Assembly (NCBI GenBank): GCA_910577175.1
Contig: CAJTLU010000011.1
Location: forward strand, 1 to 64,000
Direction: 5' to 3'
Length of the DNA: 64,000 nt
Source of the DNA: an uncultured Lachnospiraceae bacterium
Lineage (GTDB): Bacteria > Bacillota > Clostridia > Lachnospirales > Lachnospiraceae
The notes under the pieces were generated by a model, which ran no database searches, was not told the origin of the DNA, and saw only the letters and a list, made by a program, of their open reading frames with translations. Below, piece after piece: positions 44,581 through 53,315 of this stretch (position 1 is its first letter; every line of letters starts with the position of its first letter). A program made the position numbers and the translations under genes.

Positions 44581-45189
44581 CTATTTTTCAATCTTTCTGC
44601 CCTCTAGGCGTAATTTCCCAAAAAAGTCCCGCAGCAATCCGGCACACTCCTCCTCCATGACGCCGCACTCAAATTCCACCGTATGGTTAAAGCCCGGCGT
44701 ATTCAGCACATTAATCACTGAACCGGCGCTGCCCGCCTTCGGATTCCTGCAGCCTGCCACAACCCGCGGAATCCGGGCCTGCACGATTGCGCCTGCGCAC
44801 ATCGGACAGGGTTCCAGCGTCACATAAAGCGTACAGTTCTCTAACCGCCAGTCATGGAACAGACGGCTTCCCTTGCGGATTACCGCAATTTCGGCATGGG
44901 CAAGGGTTGTTTTGTCGGTATTACGCCGGTTATACCCCCTTGCTACAATCTTTCCGCCACTGACTAAAACGCTTCCGATTGGCACCTCACCCAGTGCCGC
45001 CGCCTTCTTTGCCTGCCGCAGCGCTTCCCGCATAAAATATGCCTCTTCCTCCTGCTGCCGCGCTTTCTCTTCGGAACGCTGCGCATTTCTCTTTTCCTCT
45101 TTTTCCCGTTTCCGCGCCTGCCGTTTTAAAAAAGCACGTTCCTTCGCTTCACGGTCTGCCTGCCTCTGACTGTTTTCCTGCTGCTCCAT
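44581..45189 (-). CDS. tadA: tRNA-specific adenosine deaminase TadA with charged N-terminal extension
   Basis: 202 aa. The catalytic zinc site is AHAE (His98, Glu100) and PCPMC (Cys128, Cys131). It deaminates A34 of tRNA-Arg to inosine. Ordinary TadA is about 150-160 aa; here residues 1-50 are a highly charged helical extension. The extension is supported because AGAGGAG lies 6 nt before this ATG. The start follows the GNAT stop immediately (TAGATG), so the two are coupled. Confidence 0.95.
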   Translation of the reverse strand: MEQQENSQRQADREAKERAFLKRQARKREKEEKRNAQRSEEKARQQEEEAYFMREALRQAKKAAALGEVPIGSVLVSGGKIVARGYNRRNTDKTTLAHAEIAVIRKGSRLFHDWRLENCTLYVTLEPCPMCAGAIVQARIPRVVAGCRNPKAGSAGSVINVLNTPGFNHTVEFECGVMEEECAGLLRDFFGKLRLEGRKIEK

Positions 45190-45984
45190 CTACTGCTCCT
45201 CTGTCTTATAATAGTCTCTTTGCTCCTCCGTCCAAAAGCCAAGTCCCCGGTAAAGCTTCTCCGCCGGATGGTTCTTAGAAGATACCTGAAGCCGGATACG
45301 TTCTGCTCCTTTGCCTGCAAGCAGGCAGGCAGTTTCACAGATAAGGCGCTTTGCAAGCCCCTGCCGCCGGAACTTCTCTTTCGTTTCCAGACAGAACAGA
45401 TACCATTCCTTTCCTGTAGCGGACGGCATGACAAGACATTCCGCCGCTTCCTCCTCTGCGCAAAACAGACGGCAGGAAATCTGCCCGTCCGCCTCTGCAG
45501 AACAAAAAAAGGTGATCTCCTCTTTTCCTGCACGTTCTGTTGCACCCGTTCCAGACTCCCTTGCGAGCGTACCGGTATCACAGCATAGCATATATTCTGA
45601 AAATGAGAGAGAGAGCCGCACGCCGCACTCTCTCCCTTCCCAAAAAGCAAAGCGCGGGTCTGCCACAGTATATACCTCCTCCACCAAAAACCGGCGGCAC
45701 TCGGCAAGCGCTGCCGTAAACAGCGCCGGCAATATCTCTTTTTCCTCTGAAAATACCGCGACTGTAAACTCTGCTTCCTGCTCCGTTGGAAAAAACACCG
45801 AAAGAACCCCCTGATATCTCCGTCTTGTCCCATAAAAAAAGAAGCAAGCCGCCTCCGGCAGTGCATTCATCTCTTCCTCTAAAAAAAGCGAAGCAGACAA
45901 GCTGCCTCGGTTCTCATACTCCTCTATCCTGTTCCGGAGTCTTTTACGTTCCCATAACGTCAATCGTTTTGCTGTTGTTACCAT
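45190..45984 (-). CDS. GNAT family N-acetyltransferase with an extra N-terminal domain
   Basis: About 264 aa from the ATG at 45984, which has AGAGGA upstream; the 46020 ATG has none. The C-terminal half (about 150-264) has the GNAT pattern WYLFCLETKEKFRRQGLAKRLICETACLL with R-x-x-G-L-A and AEKLYRGLGFWTEEQ. The N-terminal half is less clear, possibly a degenerate second GNAT fold. Substrate unknown. A promoter at 46029-46057 (TTGTAA, 17 bp, TATGAT) lies upstream. tadA follows in the same unit. Confidence 0.82.
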   Translation of the reverse strand: MVTTAKRLTLWERKRLRNRIEEYENRGSLSASLFLEEEMNALPEAACFFFYGTRRRYQGVLSVFFPTEQEAEFTVAVFSEEKEILPALFTAALAECRRFLVEEVYTVADPRFAFWEGRECGVRLSLSFSEYMLCCDTGTLARESGTGATERAGKEEITFFCSAEADGQISCRLFCAEEEAAECLVMPSATGKEWYLFCLETKEKFRRQGLAKRLICETACLLAGKGAERIRLQVSSKNHPAEKLYRGLGFWTEEQRDYYKTEEQ

Positions 45985-46028
45985 TTTCAAAAATCCTCTG
46001 CCCGAAACATCATATTTCATCTGATTTT

Positions 46029-46057
46029 ATCATAGCATAATCACAGTAAAATTACAA
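46029..46057 (-). promoter_or_regulatory. promoter of the GNAT-tadA unit
   Basis: TTGTAA (46057-46052), a 17-bp spacer and TATGAT (46034-46029). Confidence 0.6.
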
Positions 46058-46212
46058 CTGCCCCAAAACACCGTTTTTTACCGCTTAAATTAATATTCTA
46101 TTCAAAAACTTTAAATTATTTCTTAAACTTCTGTTCCGCTTCTTGCAGTCGTTATTTTTTTATGCTATTCTATACGCAGTTTTTGTTGTCACAATATAGA
46201 GGAGGAGGGCTT

Positions 46213-48294
46213 ATGATTCGGGAAAAACTAACCGCTTTTTTTAAAAAATTGTATTTGCAGTTACGTCTTTTTGCTGCGGAATGTCTTTTGCCGGCTTTTC
46301 TGCTGAACCTCTGTATTGAGGCTTTTTCAAGGGAATCCGTTCTTCTGCCGTTTCTTTATCTGGTAAAGTCTCCCCTTGTTTTCATTTACAATATGTTTTT
46401 GATTTGTATCACGCTTTCCTTTTCGTTTCTTTTTAAACGAAGAAGGTTTATGCGTTTTATTATCAGCGTCCTCTGGATTACAGTCGGCATTACGGACTTC
46501 GTCCTGCTACAGTTCCGGACTACCCCGTTTACCGCAATCGACCTTTTGCTGTTAGATTCCGCCTTTTCCATTATGGGACATTATTTATCTGTTTTCCAGA
46601 TTATCCTGATTGCCATTGCAATCGTTCTGGTTTTTATTCTGGGTATTATTCTGTTCCTGAAAGCGAAAAAGGCCGTAGCCGGCACCTCCCTTTTTTATTC
46701 CGGGGTGCTCTGCCTGTTTCTTGTCCTTACAGGATTTTTTTCTACAAAGCTTTTTGTTTCCTGCGGCATTTTGGAACGCAATTTCGGCAATCTGGCACAG
46801 GGCTTTCATACAAACGGTCTTCCTTATTGCTTTTTTTCCAGCATATTTAATACCGGGATTTCAAAGCCTGTGTCCTATTCGAAAGAAGAAATCAACCGTA
46901 TTGTCTCCTCGATTACGGGAACCCCGACACCGTCTCCTACTGAGAGTCCCGTACCGTCTGTACCGCCGGCCGTTGCAGATGTCCCTGACCAGTATCCAAA
47001 TTTTATCTTTTTGCAGCTGGAATCGTTTTTTGACCCGACACAGATTCTCGGGGCAGAATACTCCTCTGACCCGGTGCCGAACTTCCGCCGTTTAAAGGAG
47101 AATTATTCCTCCGGCTTCCTGACCGTTCCTTCGGTCGGCGCCGGTACTGCAAATACCGAGTTTGAGGTGCTGACCGGGATGAACCTTGACTTTTTCGGTC
47201 CGGGAGAATACCCATATAAAACCATATTAGAGGAGCTTTCCTGTGAAAGCCTCGCCTATAATCTCTCTGCCCTGGGGCTTACCGCACATGCCATCCACAA
47301 TAATGAAGGAACCTTTTACGGACGCCATAAGGTATTTTCCCAGCTTGGTTTTCACACCTTTACCCCGATTGAGTATATGGGGACTTATGAAACAACGCCG
47401 CTCGGCTGGGCAAAGGATAAAATGCTGACAAATGAGATTCTAAAGACGCTTTCCTCTACGGAGGAACCGGACTTTATTTACACGATTTCGGTACAGGGGC
47501 ACGGCGCCTATCCTGATACAGAGATTTTAGAGAATCCGCCAATTTCCATCCGTTTACTTCCGGAGGAGCTTTCCGGCCATGAGTACGGACTTCTCTACTT
47601 TGTAAACCAGCTTTATGAAATGGACCTGTTCTTAGGCGAACTGACCGCCGCGCTCGAAGACTACGAGGAAGAGGTTGTCCTTGTCCTTTACGGTGACCAC
47701 CTCCCGTCATTTCCATTTACGGATGAGCTTATGGAAAGCGGTTCCCTTTACAAGACAGAATATGTCATATGGAGCAACCGGGACTCTTCCTTGCGCATTG
47801 AGCAGGACCTTGAAGCATATGCCCTTTCTGCCCATGTACTGGACTGCTACGATATCCACGAGGGACTTTTTACCCGCTTCCATCAGACGCAGCAGGCACT
47901 GGATACCTACCTTACCGACATGGAGCTGTTAGAATACGATGCACTTTACGGCCCGCACGAAAGCTACGGCGGGGAGCTTCCCTTTACGGCAACCAACCTG
48001 CAGTTCGGCATTGATAAAATCAAAATTGAAAAGGTATTACTGCGGAGCAATCAGGACGGCAGTACCTCCCTTTATATCAGCGGAGAAAACTTTACACCGT
48101 TTAGTATCGCCTATGTAAACGATAAAAAATGTACAACAACCTACCTGAATCCCCAGCTGCTGTCCGTATCGGGATTTGAGTCCTCCGAACCCCTGACCGT
48201 GTCTGTTGCGCAGGTCGGACGGGACTCCCACCCTCTTTCCTTTACCGAGCCTGTTACCGTTCCCGATACAGGCAAAGAACAGCAGGAAGAATAA
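46213..48294 (+). CDS. LTA synthase family membrane sulfatase
   Basis: About 693 aa from the ATG at 46213 with AGAGGAGGAGGG upstream. Five membrane helices lie in residues 15-205, then a Thr/Pro linker (GTPTPSPTESPVP) about 235-255. The extracellular sulfatase-like domain spans about 262-600: NFIFLQLESF (metal site), GAGTANTEFEVLTG with the Thr nucleophile, TAHAIHNNEG and YGDHLPSF. LtaS enzymes build polyglycerophosphate from phosphatidylglycerol. A beta-rich C-terminal extension of about 80 residues (IDKIKIEKVLLRSNQDGSTS) is not typical. Could equally be a phosphoglycerol transferase on another polymer. Confidence 0.9.
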   Translation: MIREKLTAFFKKLYLQLRLFAAECLLPAFLLNLCIEAFSRESVLLPFLYLVKSPLVFIYNMFLICITLSFSFLFKRRRFMRFIISVLWITVGITDFVLLQFRTTPFTAIDLLLLDSAFSIMGHYLSVFQIILIAIAIVLVFILGIILFLKAKKAVAGTSLFYSGVLCLFLVLTGFFSTKLFVSCGILERNFGNLAQGFHTNGLPYCFFSSIFNTGISKPVSYSKEEINRIVSSITGTPTPSPTESPVPSVPPAVADVPDQYPNFIFLQLESFFDPTQILGAEYSSDPVPNFRRLKENYSSGFLTVPSVGAGTANTEFEVLTGMNLDFFGPGEYPYKTILEELSCESLAYNLSALGLTAHAIHNNEGTFYGRHKVFSQLGFHTFTPIEYMGTYETTPLGWAKDKMLTNEILKTLSSTEEPDFIYTISVQGHGAYPDTEILENPPISIRLLPEELSGHEYGLLYFVNQLYEMDLFLGELTAALEDYEEEVVLVLYGDHLPSFPFTDELMESGSLYKTEYVIWSNRDSSLRIEQDLEAYALSAHVLDCYDIHEGLFTRFHQTQQALDTYLTDMELLEYDALYGPHESYGGELPFTATNLQFGIDKIKIEKVLLRSNQDGSTSLYISGENFTPFSIAYVNDKKCTTTYLNPQLLSVSGFESSEPLTVSVAQVGRDSHPLSFTEPVTVPDTGKEQQEE

Positions 48295-48322
48295 AAAATT
48301 ATAGGCAATTTATTAACCAACT

Positions 48323-48365
48323 ACAGGGTGATTATTACAATTTTAGTCACCCTGTATTTTATGTC
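48323..48365 (+). terminator. terminator after the LTA synthase-like gene
   Basis: ACAGGGTGA and TCACCCTGT form a perfect 9-bp stem, followed by ATTTTAT. Confidence 0.75.
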
Positions 48366-48436
48366 CTTAAGGCTGTTGCAGTATGAATACACACAATTTC
48401 GCTCTATATGAAAAAAGTAAAGAGAGGTAAACCGGT

Positions 48437-49246
48437 ATGGTAAAACAAAAAAGACGATTTCAAAAAAGAGCCGCACTTATCCTGTCACTTACGCTCTCAT
48501 CGTTTCTCTTGCTGGCTGGATGCACCGCAAAAAAAGACCTGCCTTTTTACCAGCTTGAAGTCAGCCCAAAATTTGTTTTGACTGTGGATGGTGTTCCATA
48601 TATTGAAACTACCAATATCATCCGTTCCCACTCGTCCGCTACCGGACTTTTCTGGAAGTTTACTGGCAAGATTGGCGAGGCCGTGGGCATATGCGGCGGT
48701 GATAACGCAGAACAGGGCGGCGGCTATGATGTCTGCCAGATTGAAGGAGATGAAGAACTCTGTTTTCTTTACGTCCGGCCAAACCATTTTGTCTTCGGGC
48801 CATATAACACGTATTTCTTCGCCCGGGAGGACTTGCAACTGACGCTGCCATCTGCGGAAATGATATCTTCTGTCGCGGTTGTCTATGAAAATGAGGAAAA
48901 CGCTTCCGCCCAAGTAGACGACCCCGCAATGATTGCCGCCCTGCTGGAAATCTTTCATGGTGATAGCATCCAGGCGCCAGATGGCGGGGACTGGGCGCGC
49001 GCCTCTCTGATTATGCACCATAAGGATTTTCCTTTTCTTCAGTGCGAGATTAAATGTTACTATTCGCTGGAAGAGGAACTATCCTATTGCAAAAATGAAA
49101 ATCGTGAATGCTTCGTTTTGCCTCCCGAATGGTTTGCGGCCATTTCAGACCATGACTTCTCCGCCAAAATAGCGCCCGGTTTTACAAAACCAACTGAGAC
49201 AGCGATATGGCATGATAAAAAATACGAAAACCTAAGTCAGAAATAA
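48437..49246 (+). CDS. hypothetical lipoprotein
   Basis: 269 aa. A basic N-terminus, a hydrophobic stretch and the lipobox LLAGC (Cys29) predict a diacylglyceryl-anchored surface protein. The mature part has no domain that I recognise; it has scattered aromatic strands (CFLYVRPNHFVFGPYNTYFF) and four Cys. A GAGAGG site supports the start. Monocistronic by spacing, between a terminator and the xylanase gene. Confidence 0.75.
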   Translation: MVKQKRRFQKRAALILSLTLSSFLLLAGCTAKKDLPFYQLEVSPKFVLTVDGVPYIETTNIIRSHSSATGLFWKFTGKIGEAVGICGGDNAEQGGGYDVCQIEGDEELCFLYVRPNHFVFGPYNTYFFAREDLQLTLPSAEMISSVAVVYENEENASAQVDDPAMIAALLEIFHGDSIQAPDGGDWARASLIMHHKDFPFLQCEIKCYYSLEEELSYCKNENRECFVLPPEWFAAISDHDFSAKIAPGFTKPTETAIWHDKKYENLSQK

Positions 49247-49321
49247 GTGGCTTTTTTCCATGATTTGTGATACACTGGACTTGTATACTAATCACCACTT
49301 ATTTTTTAAGGAGGACTTTCC

Positions 49322-51127
49322 ATGAAAAAAAAGATTCAGGTGCTACTTTCCGTCCTCGGTGCGGCATTTATTCTTGCTGCCTGCAATAATTCGAGGTCTG
49401 TAGACACCGATATCACCCCCACATCCGCTGAGAAACCGACGATAAGCCAGTCTCCAGATGCCACGTCAACTCCCGCTCCGGAGCTGACAGCCACTCCGCT
49501 GCCGACGCCGACAACGATTGCCACACCTACGCCGAGGCCGGATATTACCGATGTCAGCCTGAAGGAGATTTACAAGGATTATTTTATGCTTGGTACGATT
49601 TATAATCCGGGGATTGAGTCCGGTCCTGACGGCGAACTGGTAACAAAGCATTTCAATATTATCACGCCGGAGAACCTTATGAAGCCGGAGTACATGCAGC
49701 CGAAGGAGGGCACTTTCAACTTTGCCTCGTCCGACCGCATGATGCTCGTCGCAGATGTCTACGGCTTTAAGGTTGTCGGCCATACGCTTGCCTGGCACAA
49801 TCAGTCCGGTACGTGGCTCGGCCGGAAGAACGCGCAGGGGCAGCCTGTGACCCGTGAGGAAGCAATCGAGCAGTTAAAGAACCACATTTACGGCGTTGCA
49901 GGCCAGTACAAAGGGCAGATTCATTCCTGGGACGTTTTGAACGAGGCTATCAACGACGGCGTAAAGCTTCCGTTAGACGGCGACTGGACCAAATGCCTGC
50001 GTAAGACCCAGTGGACAGATTCCATCGGCAGCGATTACGTTGCAATGGCATTCCAGTTTGCACATGAGGCAGACCCGGATGCACTTCTTTACTACAATGA
50101 CTACAACCTGAATAACCACGATAAGGCTGAGATTGTTGCCGCTATGGTAACAGACCTGCGTTCCCAGGGTGTTCCGATTCACGGCATCGGCATGCAGGGC
50201 CATTACAGCACCGACACTACCATCAGTTCTGTACGGAGCAGCTTAAAGATGTTCTCCCAGATTGAAGGAATTGTCGTTTCTGTAACTGAGTTAGACGTCG
50301 GGGTTCCGGGCTCCAATCATTCGCTTTCTTCCAAGAACGAAAAGAAGCAGGCGCTCTTTTATGCAAAGCTGTTCAGTCTCTATAAGGAGTATTCGGACCT
50401 GATTGAGCGTGTTACGTTTTGGGGCTACCGCGATGACACCAGCTGGAGAAGCGAAAACTGCCCGATGATTTTTGACAAGAATCTGGAGGCAAAGGAAGCC
50501 TTTTATGCACTTATGGACCCGGAGGCTTATATTGCCGCTGCGGACCAGGATCCTACGCCGGAGCCGCGTATGGCAGAAGCTTATCCTGGCACACCGGTCA
50601 TCGACGGTCAGAAGGACCCTATCTGGTTAAAGGATGCCAGAGCCTATGTCATTGATACCCCGCTTTTTGCTTGGCAGGGTGCAAAGGGTACCGTGCGTCT
50701 CCTTTGGGATGAATGCTATGTTTATGCACTTTTCGAAATTGAAGACAGCATATTAAATGCTTCCTCGCCGAACAGCTATGAACAGGACTCCATCGAAATT
50801 TTCCTTGATGAGGAAAACAAAAAGGAAGATTACTATACCGATGCGGCAGGTCAGTACCGTGTAAACTACAAGGGAGAGCTTTCCTTCGGTACAGTTCCGA
50901 CCGAGCGCGGCGTAGAGGCTGCGGCTTCCTTAACCGACAAGGGCTATATCGTAGAGATTGCCATTCCTCTTGTAAGGAATGCTGCCCAGGGTATGATTTT
51001 CGGTTTTGACGCCCAGATTAACGACAGCAATGCACAGGGCTCCCGCCAGAGCGTTATGAAGTTCAACGACCCGACGGATAATTCCTATGCTTCTACTGCC
51101 TTCTGGGGCGAGCTGATTCTCAAATAG
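49322..51127 (+). CDS. endo-1,4-beta-xylanase, GH10 with C-terminal CBM9-like domain, lipoprotein
   Basis: 601 aa. The lipobox FILAAC (Cys21) anchors it to the membrane surface. A Thr/Pro-rich linker (30-72) follows. GH10 catalytic domain about 75-395: WHNQSGTW, WDVLNEAI with acid/base Glu208, and VTELDVG with nucleophile Glu323. About 410-601 is a CBM9-type domain (GTPVIDGQKDPIWLKDA, VRLLWDECYVYALFEIED), which usually binds reducing ends of xylan or glucan chains. It cleaves xylan outside the cell. AAGGAGG precedes the ATG; a promoter with TACACT (49271-49276) and a T6CC block lies upstream. The GH43 enzyme at 12752 could act on its products. Confidence 0.95.
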   Translation: MKKKIQVLLSVLGAAFILAACNNSRSVDTDITPTSAEKPTISQSPDATSTPAPELTATPLPTPTTIATPTPRPDITDVSLKEIYKDYFMLGTIYNPGIESGPDGELVTKHFNIITPENLMKPEYMQPKEGTFNFASSDRMMLVADVYGFKVVGHTLAWHNQSGTWLGRKNAQGQPVTREEAIEQLKNHIYGVAGQYKGQIHSWDVLNEAINDGVKLPLDGDWTKCLRKTQWTDSIGSDYVAMAFQFAHEADPDALLYYNDYNLNNHDKAEIVAAMVTDLRSQGVPIHGIGMQGHYSTDTTISSVRSSLKMFSQIEGIVVSVTELDVGVPGSNHSLSSKNEKKQALFYAKLFSLYKEYSDLIERVTFWGYRDDTSWRSENCPMIFDKNLEAKEAFYALMDPEAYIAAADQDPTPEPRMAEAYPGTPVIDGQKDPIWLKDARAYVIDTPLFAWQGAKGTVRLLWDECYVYALFEIEDSILNASSPNSYEQDSIEIFLDEENKKEDYYTDAAGQYRVNYKGELSFGTVPTERGVEAAASLTDKGYIVEIAIPLVRNAAQGMIFGFDAQINDSNAQGSRQSVMKFNDPTDNSYASTAFWGELILK

Positions 51128-51161
51128 CTTTAAAAAAGTATTACATAAAAATCTACGAAAC

Positions 51162-51203
51162 CCCTCCACAGACTCATTCCTGTTTCTGTGGAGGGTTTTT
51201 TAA
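51162..51203 (+). terminator. xylanase gene terminator
   Basis: CCCTCCACAGA and TCTGTGGAGGG form an 11-bp perfect stem followed by TTTTTTA. Confidence 0.92.
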
Positions 51204-51387
51204 AATGGTTCCGCATTTTGGCTTTCTCATCAGGAAAGGCTTTCCTTCTATATAAAATATGTGAATTTTTTCTTAATCCTTCATTTTTTTATAGCTTTTT
51301 TCCGGATTTCACGTTATACTATGAGAGAAATTGAACGAAACTACAATCACACCGGCGTTGCCGGCATTTACGGAAAGGATTATAAGA

Positions 51388-52398
51388 ATGAGACGTATGT
51401 TAGCAACTACAGCACTTGCAGCACTTTTACTATCCTCTTTGACCGCTTGTTCCAAAGAAGGTGAAAACCAAAAGGAGCCTACTATCACTCCTACCGGCTC
51501 TGCCGGACAGAACAATCCCAATGGCGATTTAGATGCTTCTTTTGATTATGTAATTCTGGGAGGCTATTTTATCCGCGATGATGCAAACTTTACTATTTAT
51601 ATCTCCGACAATGGCTGGCATGTAAACGGCGCCCTGTTCCAGAAGGGCAGCTCTTCTCCTCTGATTTTAACAGGACCGCTGACCTATACGGAGGGGCTGG
51701 ACCTGACTTACTCAAAGGACGGCGAGGAACTGACCTTTACCTTTGCAAAGAACTCCATGACAATTAAGGTAAACAAGGGCACCACCTATACCGCTTTTGA
51801 AGGCTCCTATACACGGGCAGAGCAGACTCCGGCTGAATCTTCTTCCGTCTCTCCGAAAAGCGGCTCCTTATTGGAGCTGATTGGACGTATTGCAGCGACA
51901 CACTATATGGCGAAAGCTGAAGGCATCCCGGAATGTACCGTCGATATCTCAACAGGTTCCTATGACAACGCCTACATGACCAAGTTTGTTCTCACCTATG
52001 CAGACCTGTTCCTCGCTGCCGAGGCACAGCCGGTTCCGGAAATCTCCGCCGATTATCTCTGCTATGCTTTCCCGGAGGAAGAGTTTAACAATCTTCTCCT
52101 CACGGCTACAGCAGGCACCTTTGGCGCAGACAGCTTTGACCCGGCGGACAGCGGCATTGTCTGCAAGAACAGCATCTACTACATTCCGTGCCGCGGAAAC
52201 TATGCCGGCGGTCTTGCTACCAGCTATACGAATGCGGACCCGGATACGATTTCGGAGCATCTTCTGTTAGAGGCTGTAATTTCCAAAAAGGACGGCACCC
52301 GCTATGACATTGAGATGACGCTCACTACCTCGGAAAATGAGAACATCGGCACCTCCGGCATCCAGATGAATTCTGTTACCTATAGGATTCAGGGATAG
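51388..52398 (+). CDS. hypothetical lipoprotein
   Basis: About 336 aa from the ATG at 51388 (GGAAAGGA upstream); the earlier in-frame ATG lies in the likely leader. Signal peptide with lipobox SSLTAC (Cys near 19). A Gly/Asn linker precedes a beta-rich domain with repeats such as YVILGGYFIRDDANFTIYIS and LTFTFAKNSMTIKVNKG. No catalytic motif is recognised. A promoter with TATACT (51315-51320) and a T6CC block resembles that of the xylanase gene, so they may be co-regulated. Possibly a surface glycan- or protein-binding factor; unproven. Confidence 0.75.
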   Translation: MRRMLATTALAALLLSSLTACSKEGENQKEPTITPTGSAGQNNPNGDLDASFDYVILGGYFIRDDANFTIYISDNGWHVNGALFQKGSSSPLILTGPLTYTEGLDLTYSKDGEELTFTFAKNSMTIKVNKGTTYTAFEGSYTRAEQTPAESSSVSPKSGSLLELIGRIAATHYMAKAEGIPECTVDISTGSYDNAYMTKFVLTYADLFLAAEAQPVPEISADYLCYAFPEEEFNNLLLTATAGTFGADSFDPADSGIVCKNSIYYIPCRGNYAGGLATSYTNADPDTISEHLLLEAVISKKDGTRYDIEMTLTTSENENIGTSGIQMNSVTYRIQG

Positions 52399-52468
52399 GC
52401 AGAGCCAGGCAGATACAGCATCCCGAAACAAAAGTCTGCACAAAGTTACAAAAATTAAGAAATTTTTC

Positions 52469-52497
52469 TTTACAATCCGCATAGAATCGTGTATGCT
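52469..52497 (+). promoter_or_regulatory. promoter of the FMN riboswitch transcript
   Basis: TTTACA (52469-52474), a 17-bp spacer and TATGCT (52492-52497). Start predicted near 52504. Confidence 0.6.
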
Positions 52498-52504
52498 ATG
52501 ATTG

Positions 52505-52538
52505 ATGCGGCAGGCATGCCCTGCCGCATTTTTCTTTT
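52505..52538 (+). terminator. terminator-shaped hairpin between promoter and FMN aptamer
   Basis: ATGCGGCAGG, loop CATGC, CCTGCCGCAT: a perfect 10-bp GC-rich stem, then TTTTCTTTT. It begins at or next to the predicted transcription start, upstream of the aptamer. It may end the preceding lipoprotein transcript, or be a 5' element of the riboswitch RNA. Confidence 0.7.
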
Positions 52539-52660
52539 GGGACAGGTGAGACCGCATGCGGTCAATTCCTGACCGGTGGTATAGTCCACGAACTCCGAAA
52601 GGGAGCCGAACCGGTGAGACTTTGTCAATTCCGGTACCGACGGTACAGTCCGGATGGGAA
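52536..52660 (+). ncRNA. FMN riboswitch (RFN element)
   Basis: It contains the conserved RFN blocks: GACAGGTGA, AATTCCTGACCGG, TATAGTCCACGA, GAACCGGTGA, ATTCCGGTACCGACGG and ACAGTCCGGATGGGA. Two small hairpins are inserted between TGA and AATTCC: GACCGCATGCGGTC (52550-52563) in the P2 loop and GACTTTGTC (52618-52626) in the P5 loop. The closing stem abuts AAGGAGG (52662-52668), so control is probably by blocking translation of the downstream ECF transporter gene. FMN binding would switch it off. Confidence 0.95.
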
Positions 52661-52676
52661 AAAGGAGGATATTTCT

Positions 52677-53315
52677 ATGCAAGCAAGCAAACCAAAAGAC
52701 ACATCTGTAACTATCACAACAACCGCCAGACTCACACTCACCGCAATGTTTGGCGCACTCGCCGCAGTTCTCATGCTGTTTTCGTTCCCCATCTTTTTTA
52801 CACTGCCCTTTATTAAGCTGGAGCTTTCTGATGTTCCGGTTGTTCTGGGTACGTATATGCTCGGACCGCTTTGGGGAGTTGCGATTGCGTTTGTTAAAAT
52901 TGCGCTGAATTTTGTGCTGAATGGCACGACAACCGTAGGTATTGGCGAACTGGCAAATCTTTTATTTACGCTCGCCTATATCCTTCCGGCAGGCATCATT
53001 TACCGGTACAGGCGCACCAAAAAAGGCGCCGTGTTCAGCCTGATTGCGGGAACACTGATCGCCTCTGTTGCTGCTGTTGTTTTAGACTGGCTCGTGGTAT
53101 TTCCTTTTTACATCAGCGTTTCTTCCAGTCTTACGATGGACGCTGTCATTGGAATGGCGGCGGGTGCAAACCCTCTGGTAAAGGATGCAGGTACCATGAT
53201 GCTGCTCTCCGTATTTCCGGCAAATCTGTTGAAATATACGCTGGCGTCTTTGATTGCGTTCTTTGCTTACGCACCGCTCCGGAAGCTGATTAACTCTTTC
53301 AGTAAGGCGCGTTAA
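52677..53315 (+). CDS. ribU: riboflavin ECF transporter S component (RibU-like)
   Basis: About 212 aa from the ATG at 52677, 8 nt after AAGGAGG; earlier starts would lie inside the riboswitch. Six membrane helices. LTLTAMFGALAAVLMLFSFP and the loop FFTLPFIKLELSDVPVVLG match RibU, whose loop closes over riboflavin. It would work with a shared EcfAA'T module encoded elsewhere. The FMN riboswitch directly upstream supports riboflavin as substrate. Convergent with rsmA; their stop codons overlap within 4 bp. Confidence 0.93.
   Translation: MQASKPKDTSVTITTTARLTLTAMFGALAAVLMLFSFPIFFTLPFIKLELSDVPVVLGTYMLGPLWGVAIAFVKIALNFVLNGTTTVGIGELANLLFTLAYILPAGIIYRYRRTKKGAVFSLIAGTLIASVAAVVLDWLVVFPFYISVSSSLTMDAVIGMAAGANPLVKDAGTMMLLSVFPANLLKYTLASLIAFFAYAPLRKLINSFSKAR

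Noticed and set aside
33443..46020. A JetD (TOPRIM/DUF2220) nuclease gene around the SMC operon
   Set aside because: I checked the flanking genes (murA, aroK, Ig-like, tadA, GNAT, LTA synthase-like); none has a TOPRIM EG...DxD pattern. RecR has a TOPRIM domain but is a repair protein far away.
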